Positions 25,030 through 33,453 of a DNA stretch of 43,295 bases are shown one piece after another (the first letter of the stretch is position 1; each line of letters starts with the position of its first letter). The translations under genes were made by a program, and so were the position numbers. The notes under the pieces are model-generated. The model did no database searches, was not told where the DNA came from, and was given only the letters and a program-made list of their open reading frames with translations. Source of the stretch: Holosporaceae bacterium (GTDB lineage Bacteria > Pseudomonadota > Alphaproteobacteria > UBA3830); the NCBI GenBank assembly GCA_031288395.1, contig JAITRM010000031.1, forward strand, positions 1 to 43,295, read 5' to 3'.

Positions 25030-26046
25030 ATGCCGCTGATATCAGTAGTTATCCCAGTATATAATACGGAAAAGTATCTGAGCAAATGCCTGGATAGCAT
25101 TGTAAATCAAAGAGTTAACGACATCGAAATCATATGCGTAAATGATGGTTCCAGCGACGGTTCTTTGTCAATTTTAAGGGAATATGCCGAAAGAGATCCA
25201 CGAATCGTCATCCTGGATCAGGAGAATCAAGGACAGGCCATAGCCAGAAATGCTGGTTTGCGAATATCAAAGGGAAAGTATGTTTCCTTTGTGGACAGCG
25301 ACGATTGGATCGAACCATCTCTATACGAGCTGTCTTTATATTTTTTGGAAAACGAACGCACGGAATTAGTAATTTTCGACGTAAACATATGCGAAGATTC
25401 CACAACCCATTCCAATAGGTCCATGGCGAAGTATTTCAAGATGAAATTTCACGGCAATGTGAGGATTGACGGCGATGTAATCCTGAAAAGCGCCGTGTCG
25501 CCATGGAATAAAATATATCTCAGAGATATTATTTCCAAATATGAAATATCGTTTTCGGAAAGATTGCTCTACGAGGACAATTCATTTCACTGGAAGTACA
25601 TGCTCCAGGCAAGAAACGCGTATTTCCTAGAAGAAAAACTTTACAATTATAGAATCCGTAAAAATTCCATCATGCATCGGACCAAATCAAAATTGTCAAG
25701 AGTTGAAGACCACTTTCTGGTCTGTCTGGATATATTTAACTATATGAAAAAATACGATTTGCTGGAAAAATATGGAAAAGCTATCCCGTTTTTTTTCGAG
25801 CATTGCCTTGGAGTAGTGCTTGCCAATACAAACGATCCGCTAAAATCAGCCGAAATGGCCCAAAGCACTTGGTCAAAAATAAATATGCCCAGCAACCTGG
25901 ACATTATCCATGCCCTTGAAAATAAAGATTACGATTATCTGGTAAAATGGATAAGCTACAGCCCGATGGAAAAAATATTTTCCCTGAAAAATCGCTATGG
26001 AAAAAGGACGCTTGCCATTTTCGGCTGCCAAATTCCAATATCGTAA
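25030..26046 (+). CDS. Family 2 glycosyltransferase
   Basis: A 338-aa GT-A fold transferase that adds a sugar from a nucleotide sugar to a surface glycan or lipid. The ATG at 25030 starts MPLISVVIPVYNTEKYL directly, as in related enzymes; ATGs at 24988 and 24997 would add a few polar residues. The reading frame stays open back into the previous gene (24799), but that part is a low-complexity artefact. Motifs: EIICVNDGSSDGS, a DQENQGQAIARNAGL stretch, and the catalytic DSDDW. The C-terminal part is poorly conserved. It is similar to the GT2 at 32055-32927 over the N-terminal 130 residues. Confidence 0.9.
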   Translation: MPLISVVIPVYNTEKYLSKCLDSIVNQRVNDIEIICVNDGSSDGSLSILREYAERDPRIVILDQENQGQAIARNAGLRISKGKYVSFVDSDDWIEPSLYELSLYFLENERTELVIFDVNICEDSTTHSNRSMAKYFKMKFHGNVRIDGDVILKSAVSPWNKIYLRDIISKYEISFSERLLYEDNSFHWKYMLQARNAYFLEEKLYNYRIRKNSIMHRTKSKLSRVEDHFLVCLDIFNYMKKYDLLEKYGKAIPFFFEHCLGVVLANTNDPLKSAEMAQSTWSKINMPSNLDIIHALENKDYDYLVKWISYSPMEKIFSLKNRYGKRTLAIFGCQIPIS

Positions 26047-26050
26047 CCCG

Positions 26051-26593
26051 CTATGTTGAGGTTTTTTTGCGTATAAAATACAGCAGCGCTCCGCAGAAAA
26101 TTATCAGAGCGGCCACCTGTAGATACTGCAAATTATTCCTGGCAACCTCTAAAAAATCAGCAAAAATGTAGCCGGCGCCTGCCACCGCCACCGACCAAAT
26201 CATGGCGGCGGGAATGTTTAGGGATGAAAATCTAAACGGCGTAATTTCAGCCATCCCTATGACTATGGGGCTTATGTTCCTGATTCCGTAGATAAATCTA
26301 GATCCAAATATGAACGACGAGTCGTATTTTTTCAGAAATTTAATGACTTTATCCGATTTTTCAGAGAGAGTTGGATATCTTTTTAATAGCTTCAGGCCAT
26401 AGCGCCGCCCGACAAAAAACAGACATTGCTCCGTAATTAACGTTCCCAGAAAAGCGGCTAGCATCACAAAATGCAAAGCCATTAGACCACGCTGACACAA
26501 AAAACCAGCGGTTAAAACGGCCAACTCTCCCTCGATGCAGGCAAAAAGAAAAACCGCGCAGTAGCCGTAACTCTCTATGAAATGTTCAAACAA
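26051..26593 (-). CDS. DedA / VTT-domain membrane protein
   Basis: A 180-aa polytopic inner-membrane protein of the DedA (SNARE-associated / VTT) superfamily, whose members move lipid carriers such as undecaprenyl phosphate across the membrane. The start is TTG, with a GAGAGG site 7 nt upstream. Family features are the acidic CIEGELAVLTAGF helix (E-G-E), FFVGRRYGLKLLKRY, and the amphipathic SRFIYGIRNISPIVIGM motif with its Arg residues. It ends 4 nt from the convergent glycosyltransferase stop. Lipid-carrier recycling would serve the Arn-like operon at 38-43 kb, though that link is inference. Confidence 0.9.
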   Translation of the reverse strand: MFEHFIESYGYCAVFLFACIEGELAVLTAGFLCQRGLMALHFVMLAAFLGTLITEQCLFFVGRRYGLKLLKRYPTLSEKSDKVIKFLKKYDSSFIFGSRFIYGIRNISPIVIGMAEITPFRFSSLNIPAAMIWSVAVAGAGYIFADFLEVARNNLQYLQVAALIIFCGALLYFIRKKTST

Positions 26594-26685
26594 AAACTTG
26601 CCTCTCCGCAGAAAATATAAATATACAGGTCATCCTCAGCGCAAATCAACTGCCGCCGCCACAATACTTCTAACTAAAATTTTAA

Positions 26686-26714
26686 TTGCTTTTTATGGAA
26701 CCGCAGCGTACAAT
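26686..26714 (+). promoter_or_regulatory. Promoter of outer-membrane barrel gene
   Basis: TTGCTT (26686-26691) and TACAAT (26709-26714) are 17 nt apart, a reasonable sigma-70 type promoter. Initiation near 26721 would give a leader of about 23 nt to the ATG at 26744. Confidence 0.45.
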
Positions 26715-26743
26715 TGCAGAGATGCTTGTTGCGAGGAAGAACC

Positions 26744-27496
26744 ATGAGGCTTCTAGGTTGTTTTTGCTTTGCGCTATGCCTTTTCCGCTGCCATGCGGAC
26801 GACGAAGGAAAAGTGGAATCGAAAGTCTACGCGGACATCAGCGAAACAGCTCAAAATGCTGCCGTTTCGTTCGGAGGGATACGCGGATTGCTCGGAATCA
26901 GTATGTTGTTTCAAAAATTCGGCGCTTCCATCGAAAATAGCGGCAATTTCACAGAAAAGAGTATGAATATTTTTGGCGCCAGCGCTGCCATGGAGTACGC
27001 CAAGGAGTTTCGGCATGGATTTTTAGTGGCCGTTGACATTGGGGCGGATATTTCCCCCAAAAGCAAGAAAGAAGGCGATTGGAACACCGTAAATCGCGAA
27101 TATGAAAGCCAAAGGGGCGCCGTTTACCCAGGAACGCGCAGCGGCAAGTTTGAGACGGATGCATTTTCCCCCAATATTGCCCTGAAAGGCGGATATTTGC
27201 TACCCACCTATAAGTCAGTTATTTTCGTGAAGATTGGAGTATCCCAGGTGAGCGGCGTCTACTACTATAAACGGGATGGAGCCAAGGTTTGCGACGTTGG
27301 CGTGAAGGCCTTTGTTCCTTCCATTGCATTCGGTGGAGAGCGGAAAATAAATAATAAATGGGGGGCTTCTTTGGAAGTCGGCATGTCCATAAAAAGAAGA
27401 GTAAAGAGAAAAGAAGATAGCGTGGAACACAATATCAAAATCGACCGCACGATCATGAAGTTTATGGCCATCTACGACATCTCCCAGCAGAAGTAA
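26744..27496 (+). CDS. Outer-membrane beta-barrel-like protein
   Basis: A 250-aa exported protein with GAGGAAG 6 nt before the ATG at 26744 and a Cys-rich signal peptide (LLGCFCFALCLFRCHA-DD). The mature part alternates polar and hydrophobic residues in strands ending in aromatic or Lys residues: GASAAMEYAKEFRHGFLVAV, then NIALKGGYLLPTYKSVIFVK, SQVSGVYYYKRD, ASLEVGMSIKRRVKRK and IMKFMAIYDI. This fits an eight-strand opacity/OmpA-like barrel as found in intracellular alphaproteobacteria. The C-terminus ends ISQQK rather than in Phe, which is unusual for a BAM substrate. Surface exposure is likely but unproven. Confidence 0.65.
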   Translation: MRLLGCFCFALCLFRCHADDEGKVESKVYADISETAQNAAVSFGGIRGLLGISMLFQKFGASIENSGNFTEKSMNIFGASAAMEYAKEFRHGFLVAVDIGADISPKSKKEGDWNTVNREYESQRGAVYPGTRSGKFETDAFSPNIALKGGYLLPTYKSVIFVKIGVSQVSGVYYYKRDGAKVCDVGVKAFVPSIAFGGERKINNKWGASLEVGMSIKRRVKRKEDSVEHNIKIDRTIMKFMAIYDISQQK

Positions 27497-27532
27497 AAAC
27501 GCCCCTTTACGCCTTGAACAACCGTCGTTTTG

Positions 27533-28192
27533 CTAACGGCAGCCGCCGGCGCAAAGCTTGGAGCCCGTAGCACCAAGTGAAAACTTCTTTTCAACAGCGG
27601 CAAAAATCCTCGAATGCACGGCCTCCTTGGTTCCTTCCGCATCAATTAACACGGCACGGAATGAAAATGTATCCGCAATTTTCCTGAACCCTTCTCTTAG
27701 GCGACCATGTTCTTCGACATTCATGGCGTCGTATTCATCCTGGATCAAATGTCGTCCCCTAAGCCTGTACACCGATAATTCCGCTTTCATGTCCAGCACC
27801 AAAGTCAGATCCGGCTCAAAATCTCCCAAAGTCATGCGCTTCAGTTCCAGAATATTTTCTATGGGAATTCCTTCCAGAACGCCTTGATACACCAGAGAAG
27901 AATCGTAAAACCTATCGCAGATAACGAAGTATCCCCGCTCCAGCAGCGGAGATATGGTTTTGACGAAGTGTTCCCTTCGGGCGGCAAACAGCAGCAATAG
28001 GCAGCAGGTGCGGTCCATTTTGGGGGAAACTTTCAGCAGCTCTCGAATCTGCTCACAAAGCTCATTTCCGCCTGGCTCCCGAGTCAGATAGACTTTTTCG
28101 CCAAGATCCCTAAGCGCCCGCTCCAGTAAACTGGCCTGCGTCGACTTGCCAACGCCGTCTCCTCCCTCAAAAGTTACGAATTTTCCACGCAT
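27533..28192 (-). CDS. tmk: Thymidylate kinase
   Basis: A 219-aa dTMP kinase making dTDP for DNA synthesis. The ATG at 28192 is used, with GGGAG 10 nt upstream; a GTG at 28216 overlaps the dnaX stop and adds residues before the conserved start MRGKFVTFEGGDGVGKST. Motifs: P-loop EGGDGVGKS, LTREPGG, the FAARREHF region, and DRFYDSSLVYQG. The LID region Arg residues (RLRGRHLIQDEYD) are partly seen. It follows dnaX by 17 nt in one transcript; tmk beside a clamp-loader gene is common in bacteria. The Cys-rich tail (SKLCAGGCR) is atypical. Confidence 0.95.
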   Translation of the reverse strand: MRGKFVTFEGGDGVGKSTQASLLERALRDLGEKVYLTREPGGNELCEQIRELLKVSPKMDRTCCLLLLFAARREHFVKTISPLLERGYFVICDRFYDSSLVYQGVLEGIPIENILELKRMTLGDFEPDLTLVLDMKAELSVYRLRGRHLIQDEYDAMNVEEHGRLREGFRKIADTFSFRAVLIDAEGTKEAVHSRIFAAVEKKFSLGATGSKLCAGGCR

Positions 28193-28209
28193 TTTTTTGC
28201 TACTCCCGA

Positions 28210-29448
28210 TTAGCACGCCGTTGCGCTTGGAAACATTTTTCTTGCATCCTCAAATAAAGAATCCGATGAAGTAGCATTGTCGGACACTGGAGCTGCTGGT
28301 TTTTCCGCCGGCTTTAAAGCCGCGCCGATTATTTCGTGCAGATCCGGCAATCCGGAGGCGTAGGATATGCGCACCAAAATCATTTCCAGCACGACTTCCG
28401 GATTATCGCACAATTTCAGCTCATCGACGCTCTTTAGCAGCATCTGCCACACTCCCGAAAGAGCCGGAAGAGAAACAGCGCTGCAGAGCTCGTGCAGCTT
28501 TGGCAGCGCATTCTCGGAAATCGCATTTTCCTGAGGTTCGACATTTGTTTTAAAACATGTGAGGACGTAGACACAATCTATTAGACGCCTAACCACCATA
28601 TGAGGTGAAATATTGGATTTGATTATGCTGCGATATTGGGCGATGGAATCTTTTAAATTGCCATTAAATATCAATCTCATGAGATCAATTATGTCTGTAT
28701 CGTCCGAAACTCCAAGCATATCCCTCACATTTTGGACCGTAAGCTCGCTGCCTCCAGACATGTTTATTGCCTGATCCAGAATGGAAAGACTGTCCCGAAT
28801 GGATCCGTCTCCGGCTCCGGCAATGAGAGACAACGCCTCCGCGCTGGCGGAAACGTGTTCCCGATTACATATGGACGACAAATACTGGGTGACCAAGCCC
28901 AAATCCACTTTCTTTAAATCAAATCTGAGGACGCGCGAAAGTATAGTTTCCGGGATTTTGTGGGTTTCGGTGGTGGCCAACAGGAATTTCACGTGGGATG
29001 GCGGCTCTTCCAAGGTCTTCAACAGCGCGTTAAAGGCGCTTTTGGAGAGCATGTGAACTTCGTCGATTATAAAAATCCTATATCGTCCACTGATGGGTCT
29101 GTACTGACAGGATTCTATGATTTCACGTACGTCGTCTACACTCGTGTTGCTGGCGGCGTCCGTTTCCACTACGTCCGTTTGATTGTCATTGGCGAATCCT
29201 GAACAAGACGCGCAGCGACAGCAGGGTTCTGGATCGCTTCGGTCATATTCTTCACAGCGAAAAGCCTTGGCCAAAATTCTGGCGATCGTTGTTTTTCCAA
29301 CTCCGTGAGTTCCTGAGAAAAGTAAAGCTGCCCCCAGTCGGTTTCTCTGCATTCCATGGGTGATAATTCTAATTGCAATGTCCTGACCGATGACGTCGGC
29401 GAATTTTTGTGGACGATACTTGCTTGCCAGTGGAATGTAAACGCTCAT
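28210..29448 (-). CDS. dnaX: DNA polymerase III gamma subunit DnaX (short)
   Basis: A 412-aa clamp-loader ATPase. The ATG at 29448 is used (MSVYIPLASKYRPQKF). The frame stays open for another 57 codons upstream, but that part is the SRP RNA gene, so it is not the N-terminus. Features are Walker A GTHGVGKT (46-53), a zinc motif with Cys near 65, 76, 79 and 82 (PEPCCRCASC), IFIIDEVHMLS, LEEPPSHVKFLLATTE (sensor 1 region), and the GDGSIRDSLSILDQ motif. It ends soon after the collar domain, so the tau-type C-terminal extensions that bind helicase and polymerase are missing or tiny. tmk follows by 17 nt. Confidence 0.95.
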   Translation of the reverse strand: MSVYIPLASKYRPQKFADVIGQDIAIRIITHGMQRNRLGAALLFSGTHGVGKTTIARILAKAFRCEEYDRSDPEPCCRCASCSGFANDNQTDVVETDAASNTSVDDVREIIESCQYRPISGRYRIFIIDEVHMLSKSAFNALLKTLEEPPSHVKFLLATTETHKIPETILSRVLRFDLKKVDLGLVTQYLSSICNREHVSASAEALSLIAGAGDGSIRDSLSILDQAINMSGGSELTVQNVRDMLGVSDDTDIIDLMRLIFNGNLKDSIAQYRSIIKSNISPHMVVRRLIDCVYVLTCFKTNVEPQENAISENALPKLHELCSAVSLPALSGVWQMLLKSVDELKLCDNPEVVLEMILVRISYASGLPDLHEIIGAALKPAEKPAAPVSDNATSSDSLFEDARKMFPSATAC

Positions 29449-29467
29449 GCAAATCTTCCCGCCATAT

Positions 29468-29562
29468 GCACCGGGACAATCGACCCATTCGGTATTCGCT
29501 ACGGCTGCTTTTTTCCAAACCTGACCGAATTCACAATCCTGAACGCCCAACCGTCCCGACGC
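29468..29562 (-). ncRNA. ffs: Signal recognition particle RNA (small bacterial type)
   Basis: On the minus strand the conserved apical hairpin core is present as GGTCAGGTTTGGAA followed by AGCAGCC, which matches bacterial SRP RNA (E. coli has GGTCAGGTCCGGAA and AGCAGCC). The ends pair as GCGTCGGGAC (5') with GTCCCGGTGC (3'), and then GGTTG with CGATT. Length is about 95 nt, normal for the small form. It lies 20 nt before dnaX, a common position for ffs. A -10 box TGCTACACT ends 3 nt upstream of the 5' end marked here, so the true 5' end may be 3-5 nt further in. It partners Ffh encoded at 3720-5057. Confidence 0.93.
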
Positions 29563-29564
29563 GC

Positions 29565-29573
29565 AGTGTAGCA
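29565..29573 (-). promoter_or_regulatory. Extended -10 promoter of SRP RNA / dnaX
   Basis: TGCTACACT on the minus strand lies directly upstream of the SRP RNA. Initiation about 7 nt later falls near 29558, at the base of the terminal helix. No convincing -35 box at standard spacing. The transcript probably runs on into dnaX and tmk. Confidence 0.45.
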
Positions 29574-29647
29574 GAATGGCTACCAAAAGAACAGACAATT
29601 TTCTAAGCAAAAATCGCAAAAAGCGTTATCACGAAAAGCAAAATCTA

Positions 29648-29656
29648 TGCTAGAAA
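29648..29656 (+). promoter_or_regulatory. Possible extended -10 promoter of MFS gene
   Basis: TGCTAGAAA, close to the box before ffh, overlaps the first in-frame ATG (29647). If used, initiation is near 29663 and translation must begin at 29674 or 29686. This is one of several TGCTAnAnT boxes in the window. Confidence 0.3.
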
Positions 29657-29685
29657 TACGCCGTATTCGACTTATGGAACTTCGA

Positions 29686-30948
29686 ATGAATAATAACGGT
29701 TCGCCGACGGATTCGAAAAGTATCTCCATGGTTTACGGCTTACCACTGACAATATGGATTGTCGGCATAATAAGTTTTTTTTCCAATATAGCCTCTGTGG
29801 TTATTACCGCTTTCTCTCCGGAATTCATAATAAATATTTTGGGAGCGACGCCGGCGGCCATGGGCTACATTAGAGGACTATCGGAGGCTCTATCCTATCT
29901 GATAAAAATGGCGTCCGGCGTCTTCAGCGACTGGTTGGGCAAAAGAAAAATATTGATGTTAATCGGATACCTGGGCGCTGTCTTTGCAAAACCTATGTTT
30001 GCTCTATGTCAAGGATTGGGACTTTACATTTCCGCCCAGCTACTGGAAAGAATTACCAATGGATTGCGCGATACGCCACGAGATGCGCTCATAGCTGATT
30101 GTTCTCCGCGAGAACTTAAGGGAAGGAGCTACGGCGTCCGGCAAAGTTTTGCTTTTTTGGGATCCATGGTCGGTTCAATAATAGGATTTCTTCTCCTTTG
30201 GTACTTCGGCAGTTCGGCCTCCACCATTAGAATGGTATACATGCTGGCTGCAATTCCGATTGTGGTTGCGGTGTTGTTGATACATTTCGGAATTAAGGAG
30301 CCGAAAGGCATCGTCCGGTTGAGAGATCGCAAAGGCTTTCCCATAAAAAAAGCTGACATTAAACAGCTGGGGCCAAAGTTTTGGTACTACATGCTGGTGT
30401 GTTTCATATTCATGTGCTCGCGCTACAGCGAGTCGTTTTTGATATACCGAGCCCAGAGCATTGGCCTTGAAGTTCAATATGCACCGCTGGTTTTGACGCT
30501 CATGCATCTATTTAATTCTCCCACTTCAAGAATAGTTGGCAATTGGTCAGATAAGCACGAAAGAAAACTTTTTCTGGCCTTTGGATTTTCCATGATGCTG
30601 GTTTCCTGCATCGTGCTGGCGCTCGCCAATGAAATCTGGCACGTAATGATTGGCGTCGCCATCTACGGCATTCATTACGGGGCCACCCAGGGGACGTTCT
30701 ACGCCGTAGTATCCGACTATTCTCCGCCGCAAATTAAGGCGACCTCCATAGGAATTTTCAACATGGTATGCTGCGTAGGCATGTGCATTTCCAATGTGCT
30801 CACCGGAGAACTATGGAAACACTACGACGCTGAAGTTGCTTTTATCGCAAACTCAACCATTACGTTTGTTGCCGCCATCTGCGTTATGTTTATCAGCAAT
30901 CCCGCCGCAAAATATGCAAAACCCGAGGCGATATGCGCGAAGAAATAA
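29686..30948 (+). CDS. MFS transporter
   Basis: A 420-aa inner-membrane permease with twelve helices. The start is uncertain: in-frame ATGs at 29647, 29674 and 29686. I take 29686 because a weak GGAA site precedes it and a promoter-like box overlaps the first ATG. Family marks are the loop 2-3 motif FSDWLGKRKILMLIG, then LERITNGLRDTPRDALIADC with RDALIAD, a signature of a large MFS family of unknown substrate, and a loop 8-9 version NWSDKHERKLFLAFG. Substrate unknown; intracellular bacteria use such permeases to import host metabolites. It overlaps prfB by 16 nt. Confidence 0.88.
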   Translation: MNNNGSPTDSKSISMVYGLPLTIWIVGIISFFSNIASVVITAFSPEFIINILGATPAAMGYIRGLSEALSYLIKMASGVFSDWLGKRKILMLIGYLGAVFAKPMFALCQGLGLYISAQLLERITNGLRDTPRDALIADCSPRELKGRSYGVRQSFAFLGSMVGSIIGFLLLWYFGSSASTIRMVYMLAAIPIVVAVLLIHFGIKEPKGIVRLRDRKGFPIKKADIKQLGPKFWYYMLVCFIFMCSRYSESFLIYRAQSIGLEVQYAPLVLTLMHLFNSPTSRIVGNWSDKHERKLFLAFGFSMMLVSCIVLALANEIWHVMIGVAIYGIHYGATQGTFYAVVSDYSPPQIKATSIGIFNMVCCVGMCISNVLTGELWKHYDAEVAFIANSTITFVAAICVMFISNPAAKYAKPEAICAKK

Positions 30949-32031
30949 GACGAGTTCTGGCCTCCATCGAAAATTCGCTGGGTTTGCTGCGGAGGTTTCT
31001 TTGACGTTCCATCGCTGCAAAAACAAGCGGAAGAATTGTCCATTCTGAGCGCGTCTCCGGATCTATGGCTTGATCAGACAAAAGCCAAGGAAATTCTGCA
31101 AAAAAAAACTCAGCTCGACGAAGAACTAGCGAAGTTTTTGCGAGTGGAAGCGGAGTTTTCTGATTCAAAGGAAATGCTGGAACTGGCGGAGCAGGAAAAC
31201 GACGAGCATCTTGCCCAGGAAATCGAAAATAATATTAGAAAATTGGAAGATTACCTGAAGATATACCAGCTGGAGTGCTTTTTCTCCGGCGAAGCCGATA
31301 AAAACAGCTGCTATCTCGAGGTTCACGCCGGCGCCGGCGGCACCGAAGCCCAAGATTGGGCTCGGATGTTGCTGCGCATGTATTACCGCTGGTCCGAAAT
31401 CCATAAATATTCTGTCGAGCTTATGGAAGAAAGCGTCGGAGAAGAAGCCGGCGTCAAATCCTCCACCATTCGCATCAGCGGCGCCAAGGCCTATGGCTGG
31501 TTAAAAAGCGAATCCGGCGTTCATCGATTGGTTCGCATATCTCCGTTTGATTCCAACGCTCGCCGGCATACAAGTTTTGCGTCTGTTGGAGTTTATCCGG
31601 TGGTGGACGATTCCATCAATATAGAGGTAAACGACTCAGATCTGCGCATAGACACCTATCGCGCCTCCGGAGCCGGCGGGCAGCACGTCAACAAAACCGA
31701 AAGCGCCATACGCATCACCCATATTCCAACCGGGATTGTGGTGCAGTGTCAAACGGACCGTTCCCAGCATCGCAACAGAGCCATCGCGTTCGAAATGCTA
31801 AAATCCAGATTATATGAACTGGAGCTGCGTAAACGCGAAGAAAAAAACGCCGTTCAAAGCAAGGACGACATAGGATGGGGCAATCAAATTCGCTCCTACG
31901 TAATGCAGCCCTATCAAATGGTTAAGGATCTGCGCAGCGGATTCGAAAAGGGCAATGTGGCCGCCGTTCTTGACGGAGAAATCGACGAATTTCTGAGATC
32001 TTCCATCAGCGCAAAAGTGGGAACGCCCTAA
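30933..32031 (+). CDS. prfB: Peptide chain release factor 2, with programmed +1 frameshift
   Basis: Release factor for UGA and UAA, 365 aa after frameshifting. The first segment (30933-31001) has GAGG before ATG and reads 23 codons ending RRFL, then hits an in-frame TGA at 31002-31004. Skipping T31002 continues as DVPSLQKQ in the +1 frame (31003-32031). The site is GGAGG-TTT-CTTTGAC, the standard RF2 autoregulatory element. Downstream come the SPF motif (ISPFDSNARRHTS, about residue 203), GGQ at 248-250 (SGAGGQHVNK), and the GGTEAQDWARML element. It overlaps the MFS gene end by 16 nt. It should be annotated as join(30933..31001,31003..32031). Confidence 0.97.
30991..31005 (+). promoter_or_regulatory. 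RF2 programmed frameshift site
   Basis: An internal ribosome-binding sequence GGAGG (30991-30995), a 3-nt spacer and the slippery CTTTGAC (30999-31005). When RF2 is scarce, slow termination at UGA lets the ribosome slip +1 and make full RF2. The spacing equals that of the E. coli site. Confidence 0.93.
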
Positions 32032-32032
32032 C

Positions 32033-32062
32033 CTTTATGCCGCATCATGCTGCGCTATAAAG
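32033..32062. terminator. Hairpin between convergent genes
   Basis: CTTTAT and CGCA (32033-32044) pair with TGCG and ATAAAG (32051-32062), with a 2-base mismatch bulge on each side. It lies just after prfB and overlaps the stop of the convergent glycosyltransferase. No long T-run follows, so termination activity is uncertain. Confidence 0.35.
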
Positions 32063-32927
32063 AAACTCTTCTTTCAAATATCGGTATTAGAGCAAAAAGA
32101 TAGTATTTTTTGACGGTTTCCCAATGGTATATTTTCATGAGCGGTAGGCCCAGGAATTTGTAGGTAATTTTCCTTCTGATGTAATGATTTTCATCGCAAT
32201 TTATGTGATGTTGTCGCGAAAATTTTATGAAATCCTCCCGAGCCGCCAGCAAATCCTGCTGTTTTTTATCTCCCATGTCGCGGGTGGTTGATTTATAGTT
32301 CACCCAATAGAAATAGACCGCGCCCGGAACCGTAACCAATGTCTTCAGATAATAGATGGCGCGGATAGTGAAGGCGATGTCTTCGAAGAAAACGCCTTCC
32401 GGAAAGCGCAGCCGATGCCTTTCAATTTCCGACCTCCTGTAGATTTTGTTGTACACGTAGCATTTTCGCGGTGTTTCGGTTATTTTGTACTTCTCCAGCG
32501 TCAGTGAATAGAGCTTTTCTTCTGCTAGAACGAGTTTTTTTCTGGTTCTGGAGGATGGGTATTTGCGTATAATTCCGCAGCAGGCCATTTCGGCCCCATA
32601 TTTTTTCGCGGCTCGGTGGAGTTTTTCGAAATAATCCAACTCTATCCAGTCGTCGGCGTCGACAAATCCCAAATACTCGCCGCTGGCCGCGTCCATGCCG
32701 GCGTTACGAGCAGCCCCCTGCCCAAGATTTTCCTGATGGAGGACGATAACGCGGCGGTCTTCGGTCGAATATTTTTCCAGAATTTCACGGGACCCGTCCG
32801 TCGATCCGTCGTTCACGCAAATAATCTCTATGTTTTCCAGAGTTTGATTCACGAGACTATCCAGGCAACGGGGCAGCAACGCTCCGGCATTGTAAACCGG
32901 AACGACTACCGATACTTTGGGGCGCAT
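32055..32927 (-). CDS. Family 2 glycosyltransferase
   Basis: A 290-aa GT-A transferase starting directly at MRPKVSVVVPVYNAGALL. Motifs are EIICVNDGSTDGSREIL, HQENLGQGAARNAGM, and the catalytic DADDW in YLGFVDADDWIELDY. The C-terminal part carries RKCYVYNKIYRRSEIERH and a FFEDIAFT element (the ED acid pair of this subfamily). The first 130 residues resemble the GT2 at 25030-26046. The target is probably a surface glycan, but no further sugar genes lie beside it; upstream are Dps-like and folate genes. Confidence 0.93.
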   Translation of the reverse strand: MRPKVSVVVPVYNAGALLPRCLDSLVNQTLENIEIICVNDGSTDGSREILEKYSTEDRRVIVLHQENLGQGAARNAGMDAASGEYLGFVDADDWIELDYFEKLHRAAKKYGAEMACCGIIRKYPSSRTRKKLVLAEEKLYSLTLEKYKITETPRKCYVYNKIYRRSEIERHRLRFPEGVFFEDIAFTIRAIYYLKTLVTVPGAVYFYWVNYKSTTRDMGDKKQQDLLAAREDFIKFSRQHHINCDENHYIRRKITYKFLGLPLMKIYHWETVKKYYLFALIPIFERRVSL

Positions 32928-32952
32928 GGTATCTTCACTTCGATTTTGTCGC

Positions 32953-33384
32953 TCACAAGCTGCTTTTCATCATCCAGATATTTTTTCTGTGGACGACAAG
33001 CCTGTCTTCAACAAAGGACTCCACCACGCTATCGCCGTCTTTTTGAGCTTCTTTCAGTGCCTTGATCAAGGTTTTTTCCATAAGCATATGATCACTCAGC
33101 AGATCTTCGAGCATCTTTTCGGCGCTGAGCTTCGCGTTTCCGTCCTTTATGCTCGTCAGCTTCATAAAGGCCGAAAACGTGCCTATGGTCTTGCTATTCA
33201 AACCGCGTATGAGCTCGGCAACGGTATCAATCGCTTCAGCCAAATCTTCGTAATGCTTTTCAAAGGTTTTGTGCAGCTCCTTGAACCTAGGCCCCTCCAC
33301 ATTCCAGTGATAATTTTGCGTTTTCAGATACAAAGCATAATAATCTGCAAGAACAACTTCCAACAACTTCACCAAACCACCCAT
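32953..33384 (-). CDS. Dps / ferritin-like DNA-protecting protein
   Basis: A 143-aa ferritin-like four-helix protein that stores iron with peroxide and binds DNA under stress. ATG at 33384 is chosen because GGAGG lies 5 nt upstream; ATG/GTG codons at 33396 and 33402 are in the same frame. The Dps signature is clear: ADYYALYLKTQNYHWNVEGP, then LHKTFEKHYEDLAEAIDTVAE, giving the His, Asp and Glu ferroxidase ligands (H of HWN, H of LHKTFE, D and E of IDTVAE). The downstream helix keeps the usual DHMLMEKTL pattern. Length is slightly short; no Lys-rich N-tail for DNA binding is visible. Confidence 0.9.
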   Translation of the reverse strand: MGGLVKLLEVVLADYYALYLKTQNYHWNVEGPRFKELHKTFEKHYEDLAEAIDTVAELIRGLNSKTIGTFSAFMKLTSIKDGNAKLSAEKMLEDLLSDHMLMEKTLIKALKEAQKDGDSVVESFVEDRLVVHRKNIWMMKSSL

Positions 33385-33453
33385 CTCTACCTCCATCTCC
33401 ACATGCTAGGCCCATGATGACACAAAACTCTGCCAAAAGATACATGCTGGTTT

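Noticed and set aside
29449-29619. Signal-peptide-like 57-residue N-terminal extension of DnaX
   Set aside because: The stretch is the SRP RNA gene and its promoter; the start would be TTG with no ribosome site, and DnaX homologs start at the ATG at 29448.
32033-32062. Strong rho-independent terminator after prfB
   Set aside because: The stem has mismatches and no T-run on either side; kept only as a weak hairpin.
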